Assembly: GCA_018292915.2 (NCBI GenBank)
Contig: JACVVK020000005.1
Span: 4,671,001-4,735,000 of the forward strand
Length of the DNA stretch: 64,000 bases
Direction of reading: 5' to 3'
Source of the DNA: Batillaria attramentaria
Taxonomy: Eukaryota; Mollusca; Gastropoda; Batillariidae
Position 1 is the stretch's first letter, and every line of letters begins with the position of its first letter. The notes under the pieces are model-generated. The model did no database searches, was not told the origin of the DNA, and saw only the letters and a list, made by a program, of their open reading frames with translations. Positions 12,247 through 22,264 of the stretch are shown here, piece after piece. Both the position numbers and the translations under genes were made by a program.

Positions 12247-13554
12247 ATCGTTTGGCGCTGAAATGTACGGCGCTGAAATGTACGGCGCTGAAAACTCGTC
12301 GCGCTGAATTGGTGGCGCTGAAATGTTGGCGCTGAAGTGTCATGGAACCCCTGAAGACGGTCATTCTGTCAAAGTGCGCGTTTTGTCCGTATGATTACTC
12401 TTTGGAGACATCTTTCTCCAAAGCTCTTACGGGTTCCACGTGCTTCTGACTGCTATAGTTGAACTTGTTCGGGTAACCCATGAGTGATCCTGGGGTAGGG
12501 ATCCAAGCGAACAAACTTTTTGGTGGCTACATCGTTTGCGTGGTGGCTAAGCACAGGAAAACGTCAGACTAATGTAAGAAAAATGGCAGCGTACCTAAGC
12601 TGTACGATGATGTTTACTAGCTGAACTTGACTGAAGTTAGAATGGGAAACCGAATGGGAACCCCTAATGGCGCACGGTGAACCTCGCCTTGCAGTGTTAG
12701 CGTTGGACATTTTCCGCTGAGACACGCACGTACTGTGGCTTGTAGGGCCAAAGTGTATATTTTCATGGAGCCTTCTTCAGCGTCAGTTGTGTCCTATCAT
12801 TATATAAATACTGGTCCGGCCACCACAGAGATAATAATGCGTTGATTTTTTTTCCTGTGGTTGGATACATGACCCTCGACTGATTACAGGAGAGGAACAT
12901 CATGACTATAGTTGAACGGGCTAAATTCCGTCTTTGCTGAGCTAACTTATGTTTTGGAAAAATCTTCGCTCGTGAGTGTGCCTGTACGCTCGAAATACCC
13001 TGTCTTGATGATTAGTACAGTTCTTAATCCGATACAGTGTCAGTTGTTAACACTTTGCGCGAGCGGCCAAACATCCAAATTCTGCGACTGTTAATTCAAC
13101 AGTCTCGCTCAGGGTATTGGCCGCGTCATTGAGTACGCCGGCGTCTGTTGGCTCAGTGCAAGCATTACAGACGCTGTCATTGTCCAGGTGTCTAAGTGGT
13201 GCGGTGATACATACCTCGAAAACAGTTCAGGACAGTCTGCGAGCATAAAAATGGTCGCATCAGCCACCTTAAGCGTGCGACTTTCTTTAGTACACCTGTC
13301 ACTGATTTTGTCTCGAAGACTTTCACTACTGTCTCACCCAGTGATTTTCTTTTCAGGCGCAGCTGGTGTTGTGGTGGGTCACCCGTTCGACACAGTAAAG
13401 GTAGGAGGGGTCTCGGTTACCCACCTTTTGCTTTTCTTTGGTTCCTTTTTGGTATTTAAAATCACCCATAAGCGTCGTCAGTCAGTAACAGCAGCTACGC
13501 AAAAGAATGATGTTACTTTGTGTGATGGTGATGATGATGATGATGATGATGATG

Positions 13555-13629
<75 letters not shown>

Positions 13630-14996
13630 AACAGGTCCAAATGCAGACTCACAGAGGCGAGAAAAACACAACGTTAACAATGGCTTACATCAGGGACCAA
13701 GGCTGGGTAAAACATTTCTGTTTCATTTCATGTGTCATTATTGTTTTTCTGTGCATGCGCAAGTTGTGCATTAATTCCGACAAACATATTATTCAAGTGT
13801 AGATGTAAAGACGTACGGATGAGCGGTGGTCTAACAGGTAGCGCGTCGGACTTACAGCCGCTGCACTACTGAACGGCCGTCACCGCTGTCGGCGATGAAG
13901 CGTGGGTTCGAGCCCAGGTCGAGCTTGTGATATGTGCTGTCGGTTTTTCCTGGCTGCCGGGCTGCTTATCGGGGGTTTCTCTCCGGGTTTTCCGGCTTTC
14001 CACCCCCAGCAAAATATTTGTGTTGGCCTTTTTCTCGTTGTCCCGTCTTTGATATCACTCATATGTGGTGGGAAAAGGATGTTAAACCCCTCAAACACAC
14101 ACCCGTACGGGGAATTACTAAGTACTGATCACGTAGTGCTTTTGTTTTGTTCTGCTACGTTTGGTGTGGTGCATCGTAACAGCTACTTTAAATGATGCAC
14201 ATTCTTGATATTAAGAAGTAATTTAGGTGCTACATAATAGAAATCTTTATCTGATTTTCAGTGTGTTATACAATACAATACAATACAATACAATACAATA
14301 CAATACAATACAATACAATACAATACAATACAATACAATACAATACAATACAATGCAATGCAATGTTTTTTGTCCTCAAGAGCAATATTTCTCTTACAGC
14401 CCGCTGAGCATTCAATAACAGAACATATATTATAAAAACTACATTGTTCAATAAATTACATAAAACAATATTGAAAATAATGCAGTAAGCAGAGCCCTGA
14501 AAGAAGAAGATCAAACACAAAATAAAAAAAAATCATCATATTAGTCTATGGGTTTTTTTCATATTATGTATGTATTGTTCGTTTTATGTCCGCCACGACC
14601 GAATTTCCCATTTGGGATAACAATATAGATTTATCTTAGTGTGAATACTGCTAAACACAGTTTCTCGTCAGTTTGGCCAAAGGTCCTTGCTGTGGCTACC
14701 TGTGTTTTGATTGGCCTTTTCTGCATTACGTGACAGGCAAAAGGGTTCTTCCGTGGCATGTCCTTCCCTCTGATGTCGTACGCGCTGATCAACTCGGTTT
14801 TCTTCGGCGTGTACGACTACACCCTGCGGACGCTGTACTACGGCGGACCCCTCAGCCACATGCCTTTCCATTCGTCTGTGCTGGTCGCCGGCTGCGTTGG
14901 AGGGGCGGCGCAGCTGCTCGTGGCGTGTCCAAGCGACGTCGTCAAGGTGGTGCTGCAGTCGCAGATACCGGAGACGGGTATGCGGGGGTTGTAGTG

Positions 14997-15027
<31 letters not shown>

Positions 15028-15365
15028 TGTGTGTGTGTTGTGTGTGTGTGTGTGCGTGCGTGCGCGCGCGTGGTGTGTGTGTGTGTGTGGTGTGTGTGTG
15101 GTGTGTGTGTGTGTGTGTGTGTGTGTTTTGGGGAAGTGGGGATAAGCGGGGGGGGGGGGGGGGGGTGAGGAGGGGATAGACAGACAGACGCTGAGGCAGA
15201 CAGACAGACAGAGACGATGATGATGATGAAACTTTCTTCTCCAAAGGTAAACGTTTGGGAAATATTAATGTGCCAGTTTACAAACTTGTCGTTGTTAAAA
15301 GCTGCAGAAACAAATACTAACCGACTGCAAACAGAGACGAGATCAAGTATGATATCAGTAATGAA

Positions 15366-15439
<74 letters not shown>

Positions 15440-15987
15440 CAGTGTTGAGTCGGATAGGACTGAAGTGGACCAAGATAAGATCACAACTGAAGCGCGTATT
15501 TTCAACCCTGTTGTAATACTGTTGGTACTGATTATACATTCGTACAAGTTTCACAAGAAAAGTTCAGTTTGAGAAACAAAAGGACAGAATTATGACACCG
15601 TTGAAATCCAGACAGAGGACCAAAAAAGTCAACGCTCTTTTAGTCGCTAAACATGCACATTTCATTTCTCTCTAAAATAACGAACTAAATAAAAGTTTAC
15701 ATACTGCATTTCGCCAGCCACTGCTCAAGCAGCCCGCTACTACACTGGACCCCGTCAGTGCATTCAGCACATCCTCAGGACGAGCGGCGTGACGGGGATG
15801 TACAAGGGGATGGCGGCCATGGCCTGCAGGGACGTACCGGGATACGGTATCTACCTCGTCGTCTTTGAGCTCATCGATGAGAAGATGCACAAACACCAGC
15901 TCACTGACCACCATGTGAGTTTAAAGCCTCCGTCTTCGTAACTCCGCTGATGGAAAACTGCCGCTTTGGATACTCTAATTCTGTTCG

Positions 15988-16021
<34 letters not shown>

Positions 16022-18406
16022 TAGCTTGCTTTACGTCCTATGGCTTTTGGCCCTTAAGGACAGGTTGTTCCTGGCGTGTGTCTTTGGCTGCTTGGCTAGG
16101 CGAGTGTCTTTGGGGTGTGTGAGGGCTGCTTTGCTTAGCTTTGGGCAACGTCAGAGGGTCTCTGCTTGACTTTCGAATGCCTGGTCTGGGTTTGTTTTTC
16201 AGTGCCTCAGTCTGTTCTGTCATCCGTACTTTTGCCTTTTAGATTATCACTGGGGTGTCCCCTCGCTCTTTGGTTTCAAAACCATTTTGTCAGATCTGAT
16301 CTGACGATCGCGTCGGCCAGGGTTCTCATTGGCCTATCACCTAGGGCTTGGTGTGGCCTGAGGAAGTCTATGCTGTTCGCCAAATAGAAGGATGTTTTAT
16401 TTGACCGTTGCGACCTTCTTTTTCTTTTCTTTTTTCTTTTTTTTCTTTTTTTGGGGGGGGGGGGGTGCCCCAACTCTTTGCCAGCTCCAGTGGTGTTCCT
16501 CCCAGGCAATGGGTTGAATCCACGGAGCGCTCGGAAGCTGGGGCAATTTTTAACATGCATGATGATGGAGATGAGGATGATGGTAAGATGATGCTATTGA
16601 GGTCCGTGTGGTTTAGCACTGCGGGACAGGGCCGCATTCCACTCTTCCTGTCATAAATATCCCGGCATTAACCGGGCCCGGGAACTGCGGCACCTGTGGT
16701 GCCCGACGTTTAATCATCCACGTGTCCTACCAAGGGAAGCACCCCCCCCCCCCCCCACCACAAAGTACCCGTGAAGTGGGTGAATCTCGGCTGCGGTATG
16801 ACAACAGCCTCCCCGTTGGGCCCATAGCACACCCGCTCAGGGTAGGAGCCGACCTAGGCAGGAAAAGCCCCGCTTGCCTCGGCTGGGACTCGAACCCGGG
16901 TCTCCCAGTCCATGGTCCGAAGTGCTGACCACTACACTACGGGGACCGTTTTCGTTACTCTGTGGCTTCTGGTGTGGTCGAATGGTAGAGCGTTGGACTT
17001 CTAATGCTCGGGTGGTGAGTTCGATCCCGGCTGGGGCCAAATATTTGTGCTGGCTTTTTCATCGTTGCCCCGTCTTTGATATCACCATATGTGGTGGAAG
17101 AGGACGTTAAACGCCCAGACACCCACCCCACCCCACCCCACCCTGTGGCTTCCGGTAGCAGAGAAATACGACATTGTTTGAGCATACAGGCCATTCCTGA
17201 ACAGACCGGGATTCGACAAATCTTCTGAAAATAGCTTCTGTTCAGCGTCGTGTAACTGGCCCGCAACCAAATAACGTCACTTCTAGAACAACTTACACGC
17301 TGGCCGGGGTCACCACAAGGATCCCAGATGCTGAGCAGTGGCCTACGTGACTGATTCTGTTCAGTGCACAGAGTCAGCGCATTCGATGAAAAGTTTTTCA
17401 TACGCTTTTGTATGCCTGCCATACGTGTTTGGACTGTGAGTCAGTAGGCGTGTGTGTACGATGGTTGTGTAACGTACATGCGCTGTGGTGAGCGAGGCAG
17501 GACGCTCGAGTTGGTGAAGCTCAGTGATTGGTTTAAACAAGTTCATAGCAATACAGACCCATTTTGAGCCGGATCAGGAGTCAGTGTAGGAACTGGCTCT
17601 TCACTGAGTATTGTATATGAATAACTGTGTATTGTCAGTGTTGGCGCTTTACCCAATGTCTGGAATTGACTCAACGAGCTGACCCCATCACGTCATCATC
17701 ATTAGCTTGCTTTACGTCCTATGGCTTTTGGCCCTAAGGACAAGTTGTTCCTGGCATGTGTCTTTGGCTGCTTGGCTGGGCGAGTGTCTTTGGGGTGTGT
17801 GAGGGCTGTTTTGCTTTGCTTTGGGCAACGTCAGAGGATCTCTGTTTGGCTCTCAGATGCCTGGTCTGGGTTGTTTTTCAGTGCCTCAGTCTGTTCTGTC
17901 ATCCGTACTTTTGCCTTTGGATCATCACTGGGATGTCCCTCCCCATCACGCACGCTCACATGAACTGAACTACACACACCAGTTCTCTCACACACAGGAC
18001 ACTGATGAACATTTCAAGCACGCGGTGAGAAGGGTCAGCTCAGCTATTCAAGTTTCGGAATTCAGAATTGAATATATTTTCAAATCTTGTGGGCTGAACA
18101 TTCCCAAAGCAGAGAATTCCTAATGACTTGTTTTCCGTACAGGGTATCTGTTCCAACATGGTGGCGGGAGGACTGGCGGGGACCATCTCGTGGGGAGCCA
18201 TCTTCCCTTTTGACGTCATCAAGAGCCGCATCCAGGCGGACGAGGAGCGGAAGTACAAAGGATTGTGGGACTGCGCAGTGAGGAGTTACAGGGAGGAAGG
18301 CGCGCAAGCCTTTTTCAGAGGCTTTGTCATCTGCTCGCTTCGGGGCTTCCCCTCTGCTGCCGTGACATTCCTTGTGTATTCGCAGACAATGAAAATGTTC
18401 TCTTGA
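8187..18406 (+). CDS. Mitochondrial carrier, SLC25A45/47/48 group (SLC25A48-like), 6 exons
   Basis: Exons: 8187-8241, 13357-13400, 13635-13706, 14737-14977, 15733-15914 and 18143-18406, the last ending in TGA. All introns are GT-AG with consistent phase, giving 285 aa, the usual length of the family. Three carrier repeats are visible: PFDTVK at residues 28-33, PSDVVK at 122-127 and PFDVIK at 220-225, each followed by a helix-capping segment. GFFRGMSFP (60-68), RDVPGY (170-175) and ISWG near 213-216 match the SLC25A45/47/48 group. RDVPGY and the third repeat look closest to SLC25A48. By family, the protein sits in the inner mitochondrial membrane and exchanges small metabolites; I cannot infer the substrate here. 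The start at 8187 has a good context (ATCACCATGA). Intron 1 is enlarged by mobile elements (8264-12349). An attaaa-type poly(A) signal candidate lies near 18760. Confidence 0.92.
8605..11595 (+). CDS. LINE ORF: endonuclease-reverse transcriptase, intact
   Basis: The frame is open from 8509 to the TAA at 11593-11595. The first in-frame ATG is 8605 (about 996 aa); an upstream non-ATG start cannot be excluded. The N-terminal endonuclease shows GTWNIRTLYE, CETRW, CYAPTN, LMGDLNAKVG and SDHHL in the usual order of the EEP fold. The reverse transcriptase shows KLPKKGDL, FVDFQKAFDSVDRE (near 10507), VRQGCILSP, and the FADD catalytic box near 10813. The C-terminal part has KSVLLYGSETWRTT and RKWGWIGHTLRKP. 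All blocks are in one frame with no stop, so the copy looks young and possibly able to move. The protein would nick target DNA and prime cDNA synthesis on it. It lies in the same orientation as the host gene. Confidence 0.93.
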   Translation: MTRAGESPREASAPTTLLTAKTKARIGTWNIRTLYETGKTAQVSQEMHRYNLKLLGLCETRWTGTGRTRLTSGDTILYSGHEDGQPHMHGVALLMTPEATQALLSWEPVSPRILSARFNSKGRKVTILQCYAPTNMADEEEKENFYEQLQAVLDKAPRRDLKILMGDLNAKVGTDNTDRELIMGKHGTGTQNENGELFTEFCTTNDLVIGGTIFPHKTIHKTTWTSPDGRTVNQIDHITIGRKWRRSLLDVRAKRGADAASDHHLVIAAIKIKLKAYRDQADRPSHKYNVHSLKESVKTNAFRCELRNRFSALDTLPEETIEEHWHDLRETWTATCREVLGKKTRQHKEWLTSDTWDLITERKRLKDLINHTDDQDHKCDLQAQYWDVNRQVKRSARNDKRNFINDLTEEAETAAGQRNMKRLYEITRTLSGKNNNPTRPVKDKNGQIITKEEDQRTRWAEHFKETLNRPPPPVPPDIPPAAQLLDISTNPPTKTEIIKAIKSLKSGKAAGPDGIPPEALKADIQTSTDMLHPLLRKIWESESVPQDWKKGHLVKLPKKGDLSSCSNWRGIMLLSIPGKVLTRIILERLKTALDKTLREEQAGFRNDRSCTDHIATMRIIIEQSLEWQTPLYSTFVDFQKAFDSVDREVIWKLMSHYGFPPKFVNIIRQLYEDATCQVIHDGKLTEPFTVRTGVRQGCILSPTIFLMVVDWVMRQATDGKRTGIQWTFSKQLEDLDFADDIALLSHKQQDAQEKLNRVAEEAEKTGLKINISKTEVMRVNHKQHDPIQLHQEDIKEVDKFIYLGSVVSKDGGTDEDIKSRTNKARHAFRTLRPIWRSTALSLRNKIRIFNSNVKSVLLYGSETWRTTKTGSHRLQTFINRCLRNILNIRYPLVITNQDLWERTRQVPIEQEIKKRKWGWIGHTLRKPTSNVTRQSLDWNPQGKRKVGRPKQTWRRSTDAEAKAAGTTWAELKRASQNRVRWRSVVAALCSPGNKED
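11606..11805. repeat. Extra segment between duplicated LINE 3' termini
   Basis: 'AGGGA(A)ATAAAGAGGACTAAAC' occurs at about 11576-11597 and again at about 11801-11823, with about 200 bases between them. The part at 11731-11797, read on the - strand, matches the right arm of the inverted repeat at 53738-53885 (GCCGAAACGT, GACCTGTGCCGTCCTTTGT, GTGGTTTCTGTCCC). This could be a separate element inserted into the LINE tail, or a template-switch product. Confidence 0.7.
12905..13275 (+). repeat. Dispersed repeat F, copy 1
   Basis: 'TCTTGATGATTAGTACAG.TCTTAAT', 'CACTTTGCGC.AGCG', 'GTTGGCT.AGTGC.AGCATTACAGAC' and 'GTCCAGGTGTCT' are shared with 36725-37245 (+) and, inverted, with 40715-41000. It lies in intron 1 of the carrier gene. 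I see no coding capacity or clear termini. Confidence 0.8.
13527..13626 (+). repeat. (GATGAT)n-(TG)n microsatellite at the exon 3 acceptor
   Basis: A GAT-rich tract (13527-13556) runs into an uninterrupted (TG)n tract of about 35 units (13555-13626). Only 8 bases separate it from the first base of exon 3 at 13635. There is no ordinary pyrimidine tract. Confidence 0.95.
13815..14105 (+). mobile_element. Composite SINE: distinct tRNA-like head and body, SINE-A 3' end
   Basis: The head (A-box-like 'GGTCTAACAGGTAGCGCG', B box 'GGGTTCGAGCCCAG') differs from SINE-A. The middle (ggggtttctctccgggttttccggctt) resembles the SINE-B body at 32885-32935. The 3' third (aaaatatttgtgttggcctttttctcgttg, then aaaaggatgttaaac) is SINE-A. 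It lies in intron 3 of the carrier gene. Confidence 0.75.
14271..14365 (+). repeat. (AATAC)n pentanucleotide microsatellite
   Basis: About 18 nearly perfect CAATA units, in intron 3 of the carrier gene. Confidence 0.97.
14992..15165 (+). repeat. (GT)n with G-rich end, intron 4 of carrier gene
   Basis: The GT-rich tract begins about 15 bases after the exon 4 donor (14978). It is interrupted by GTGTGG and GCGC steps and ends in a G-run at about 15150-15165. Confidence 0.95.
15371..15436 (+). repeat. (CA)n microsatellite
   Basis: About 33 CA units in intron 4 of the carrier gene. Confidence 0.97.
15987..16265 (+). repeat. Dispersed repeat I, copy 1, with (ATC)n edge
   Basis: (ATC)n at 15987-16022 is followed by 'AGCTTGCTTTACGTCCTATG' and about 230 bases that recur at 17703-17945. 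The two copies agree at roughly nine in ten bases by eye. Both lie in intron 5 of the carrier gene and both are preceded by ATC triplets, which suggests a mobile element with a triplet tail. Confidence 0.85.
16750..16950 (-). mobile_element. tRNA-derived SINE-like element, reverse strand
   Basis: On the - strand from about 16948 the sequence reads 'TAGTGTAGTGGTCAGCACTT' (A-box region) and 'GGGTTCGAGTCCCAG' (B box) with tRNA spacing. It then continues into an unrelated body that ends at a G-run on that strand (the C-run at 16743-16756 on +). It is a different family from SINE-A, which follows it on the + strand. Confidence 0.6.
16974..17140 (+). mobile_element. SINE-A, slightly 5'-truncated
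   Basis: It starts at 'TGTGGTCGAATGGTAGAGCG', has the full body and ends in (ACCCC)n. The near-perfect direct repeat CTGTGGCTTCTGG/CTGTGGCTTCCGG flanks it (about 16961-16973 and 17141-17153). Confidence 0.9.
17230..17440 (+). repeat. Dispersed repeat D, copy 1
   Basis: It shares 'TAGAACAAC.TACAC', 'CCACAA.G.TCCCA', 'ACTGATTCTG' and 'TCAGCGCATTC.ATGAAAAGTT' with 24455-24610 in VPS39 intron 9. Both copies are on the + strand. Confidence 0.75.
17690..17945 (+). repeat. Dispersed repeat I, copy 2
   Basis: Starts with TCATCATCATT and matches 16020-16260 over its length. It appears to have inserted into a reverse-strand SINE-B relative, whose pieces lie on both sides (17590-17690 and 17945-18118). 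Confidence 0.8.
17945..18118 (-). mobile_element. SINE-B fragment, reverse strand, next to exon 6
   Basis: Read on the - strand it gives 'GAATGTTCAGCCCACAAGAT', 'AATTCCGAAACTTGAATAGC' and 'TGAGCTGACC', as in the SINE-B copy at 32935-33012. It ends about 25 bases before the exon 6 acceptor (18143). Confidence 0.65.
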
Positions 18407-19258
18407 CCAGCGTTGGGTCATTAGGCATTTGTCACTGCGTCAAGTTTTACCGAAGAAAAGGACGAAAACATTTCATGTCCCACTTTGAGAAACTTCCTTC
18501 GACACTCACCTTGATTTGGCAGTGGGATTTAAAACATTACCTCAGTATGGTGCGGCATGGTGTTCAGCCGGCCATGAGTAACTATGTAACTGCAACTAAC
18601 TGACCTCGGTATGAACATCAGACGGTCAGTGTTCAGGGCAAATTAGCTCAGTGTTGCGATTTTTTTCAGTAAAATTGCTGTTTTTACTCTTGATGTGTTG
18701 TCCGTCCTTATTATGAATCGGTGATTATTTCTTTTTGTGTAAGGTCGAGAAAACTGAATTAAAAAAATTTACACGCTCTGCGCACACGCACCACGAATCG
18801 AGTCATAGGTGTGTGTGTGTCAGTGTGTGTGTGTGTGTGTGTCTGTGTCTGTGTGTCTGTGTGTGTGTGTGTGAGAGAGAGAGAGCAGTCTGAACCAAGG
18901 GAAACAATCCAGAAAATTCTGACTTCAAAACTTGTACTTGACTCCCTTACCATTGTGACAAACTCCTGCTTGCTGGCCTCGTGAGGGTGATTTTGCGAGT
19001 GATATCAAAACCTGTTCAGCGTTGCTAAGAACAAAATATGTTTCCACATACCTACGTTGATTTTGTAACCAATAATAACTATCACGATAAAGCTGTGTGT
19101 CCGTCTGGATGTCCGTGTGCGATAACGCAAGTACATGGCGGAGACGGTGTTAAGGAGTAGCCTCCCTTGTAGCTCTTTCGTTTTTACCGTAGTCATGTGA
19201 CTGCTTACAGACGAACTGTGAAAAATCAACATTGTAAAGATGGTCTAAATCTTACAAA
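18407..19258. other. Intergenic gap between carrier gene and VPS39
   Basis: It holds the carrier 3' UTR (AATTAAAA near 18757) and a (GT)n/(GA)n tract at 18810-18885. The VPS39 promoter and 5' UTR should lie in the last few hundred bases. I see no TATA box and cannot place the start site. Confidence 0.5.
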
Positions 19259-22219
19259 ATGCATGACGCTTTTGAGGCCGATCCCATCCTAGACAAGCTG
19301 CCATTGGGCATTGAATCCATCGCTTGTTATGGTGCGTGGGATTTCAGTGGAATAAATAGAGTGAAAAGGAGTATGTGGTTAGTTGGTGAGAGGTCTTGGG
19401 CACAGGCAACACCAATGGTTTTCGTCCTAGACACGATTTTTCTTGTGTTTATTGTGCCAAAAATAAACCTTTCTGACGTATTTCTGTGAATAATTATCAC
19501 ATGAACGTGGACGGTGATTTTTCTGCTTCTCAGAGCGAGTTGTTCGGACAGCTGTTGATTGCTGTGCTTAGCGTTTGCAACAGGACAAATTACAAATGGT
19601 ATCCTGTTGCAATTGCATGGGGTTCTTCACATGCAGACATTCGATCAGCCAGCACACAGTGTTTCAAGGAAGTGATATTTTGTGCCAGCTGCACAACACA
19701 ACATTGTTACAGTTGTCAGTTTGGATGGTGTTGCATTTCAGTTGAGTATCATGTATATTTATGTTTCAGACAACATTCTACTGGTTGGGACAAAACAAGG
19801 CCATCTTCTTCAGTACAAAATCACAAGAAACCCGCCTGGAGGTGTGTTGTCATGATATACTTTGTTTATGGGTGTGTTAAAGATGAAGAGGATGCATTAA
19901 AAATAAAAAAATCAAACAGTTGTACTATACATATCTTTCAAATATATATTTCACTTGTTGTGTATTTTTCTCCTGCTATGTCGCTCTCTCGGTGCACTCG
20001 CAGAGAAGACACGGGATACAACAGGATAGAACTCCAATACTTTATTAACGGAAGATGCGTGGAGAACAAACTCATGAAAGAGGAAGAACCCAGAACACTG
20101 TACAGGGCTCCTTATATGTATACTAAACAGGTCAGATCTAGAACATTCCACAACTTACTGGCAAGTACGGAATCTTTCCAAGGTTACATAGCCTACTAGG
20201 TTACTGTTCTGTGGTGGTCTAGAAATTTCCATCGAAATGCAGTGGCTTTTCGCGATCTCTACATCACTCTTGAGCCATTAAAACACATTCTTCGCATGAT
20301 AATGAAACTGATGTTTACTTCATCATTCATTCAGATACAGTTTTATCATTCGAAGGACTCACTGTGAACAAGTAAAGCCTTTCCATTTCAGAACCGAAGA
20401 AGTACCACACAGATCTTGAGCGGTCCAACAAATCATTTTCCAAAAAGCCAATAACACAGGTAAGGGGTGGCAGCAGGGGAACTTACAAACACCATGAGCA
20501 TCTTTGTCATTGGCTATAAAATCGCAAATATGATAGTGTTTGCCATCATTTGCATAAAGGAGCTTAAACTTTTGAGTCTCTGAGGTGAAATTACAGTTTT
20601 CATCTGACTAGTCATTAATAGTACTCACTAGGATTTCAGACATGCAAGTTTGAAGTAGATATATACCATACAAAGTATAGTACATGTATTCAGTGCTCAG
20701 TGCTGTTGTAAAAACATGGACTTTGTCAGAGCTGCTAAACGAAAGTTTCAGCTTTTCATTGGTACATGTACCAATCGTACATCTCTTGGTCAAACTTACA
20801 CTTCCATTTATTTTTTTTTTCTTCTGTTGTCTATTTTGAATTCCGTCTATCATGTGTGATATCAGTATTGTTGTTTTCTCCAGGTTGTTGCTGTTCCTGA
20901 ACTGTTCATTCTGATTAGTTTGTCAGGTAAGGACGAGGACAAAATTCTTGTTTTCTCCTACAATGTATATATACAGTGTATTATTAAGCCACTGTGCAAT
21001 TGCATCATCTGACGTGCAGCTCATTTAAAGTTCATATTTTTTATTGTAAATTTGCACCGTAGTAATTTACAAGATTTGGCAGAGGAAGACTGCTATAGCC
21101 GCAAAATAGTCTGTTGCTTACGCTGCTTACTCCTTCTTAGGTATTTGACTCTTAGGTACATGTGCTGAATGGTTTTGGGTTTCCCAGATAATGTCATCAG
21201 TGTACACGACCTTGTGACCTTCAATCTGATCACATGTGTGAACAAGACGAAAGGAGCAACTCTGTTCGCTGTGGACTGCCAGGTATTTGTACCATCACTA
21301 CACCTCTGACTTTTATGTCAGTGCATATGATACATCATAGTACATGAGGGAATTTGCCTTCCTCACGTTTGACGCAATCGGTAGCTCCGTAGCTGACCCA
21401 TTGGTCTCACAACCCACGCAGTGAGTGCGGTGTCATCGAGGTTGAGTCCATGCTCAGTCAGGAGTAAGATATTGTAATGTATTTACTGTACTCTTTACGG
21501 TATCCGTTTCCTCCGGCTGTATGAACTGGACCTGTTTGTGTAATCTGTATGACAATCAAGGATTTTTTTTTTCACGCTATCTTTCTTTTAAAAAACCTCT
21601 CCCTAAGCGCTGTGAGCACTCAGTTAGGGTGGAGCTGTGCGCGCATCATTATTATCATCATCATCATCATTAGATAGCTTGCCTGTCAGTCTGTCTTAAT
21701 TGAATAGTGTTCAGTTGAACAGTGCAGGTAGGGTAGCTGTCCCTTCGAAGGTGTTGATTAAGAGTTAATGGCAAACACTCTGAGACAACATCTGCGTTAA
21801 TTGTTCGCTGCTGATTGTTACAGCCACAAGACACACAGTCAGGGTCGAAACAGTTCTACCTGCGAATTGGAGTAGCATCCAGGCGCAAGATTCAGGTATC
21901 AGTTTAATTCATACTTTATTATGATGCATTAGTAAGGTCAGAGAGTGAGTAATCACAAATATTAACAGTTATGTACCACAGTCACCTTCACCCACTGTTA
22001 TTTTGTTGCTGTTGTTGTTAACTTGACAATTGTTATTCTGCACTGAAGAGAGAGAGAGAGTTTGTCTGCTTGAAAAACACTACATAATTTTGGAACATTC
22101 TGAGAAAGGGAGTTGGGGTGGGGGGCCCTCTCTTGCAAACTTTTTGTGATGGTGGCATCAAACATTTGTGTATGCTGGTAATTTGTTCATTGTTTTATTA
22201 CACGTGTGCACACACATGT

Positions 22220-22264
<45 letters not shown>

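Larger units (their letters stand above)
8264..12349. mobile_element. Inverted-repeat (foldback/MITE-like) element, split by a LINE
   Basis: The left end (8264-8326) reads GACAC..TTTCAGCGCCAAC..TTAGCGCCACC. The right end (12253-12349), read on the opposite strand, reads GACACTTCAGCGCCAACATT..CAGCGCCACC. Both ends carry subterminal copies of a 'GTACATTTCAGCGCC' unit (also 11852-11893). The 12-base direct repeat CCTGAAGACGGT flanks the whole (8252-8263 and 12350-12361). Without the nested LINE the element would be about 0.57 kb and would have no coding region. A (TC)n tract lies at 12200-12245. The superfamily is not assigned. The right end has eight extra bases (GGTTCCAT on its own strand) that the left end lacks. 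Confidence 0.8.

Noticed and set aside
19486..20199. 237-codon open frame overlapping VPS39 exon 2
   Set aside because: It only contains exon 2 (19770-19841) by chance in frame. The rest matches nothing, and the VPS39 splice phase uses 19841 as donor.
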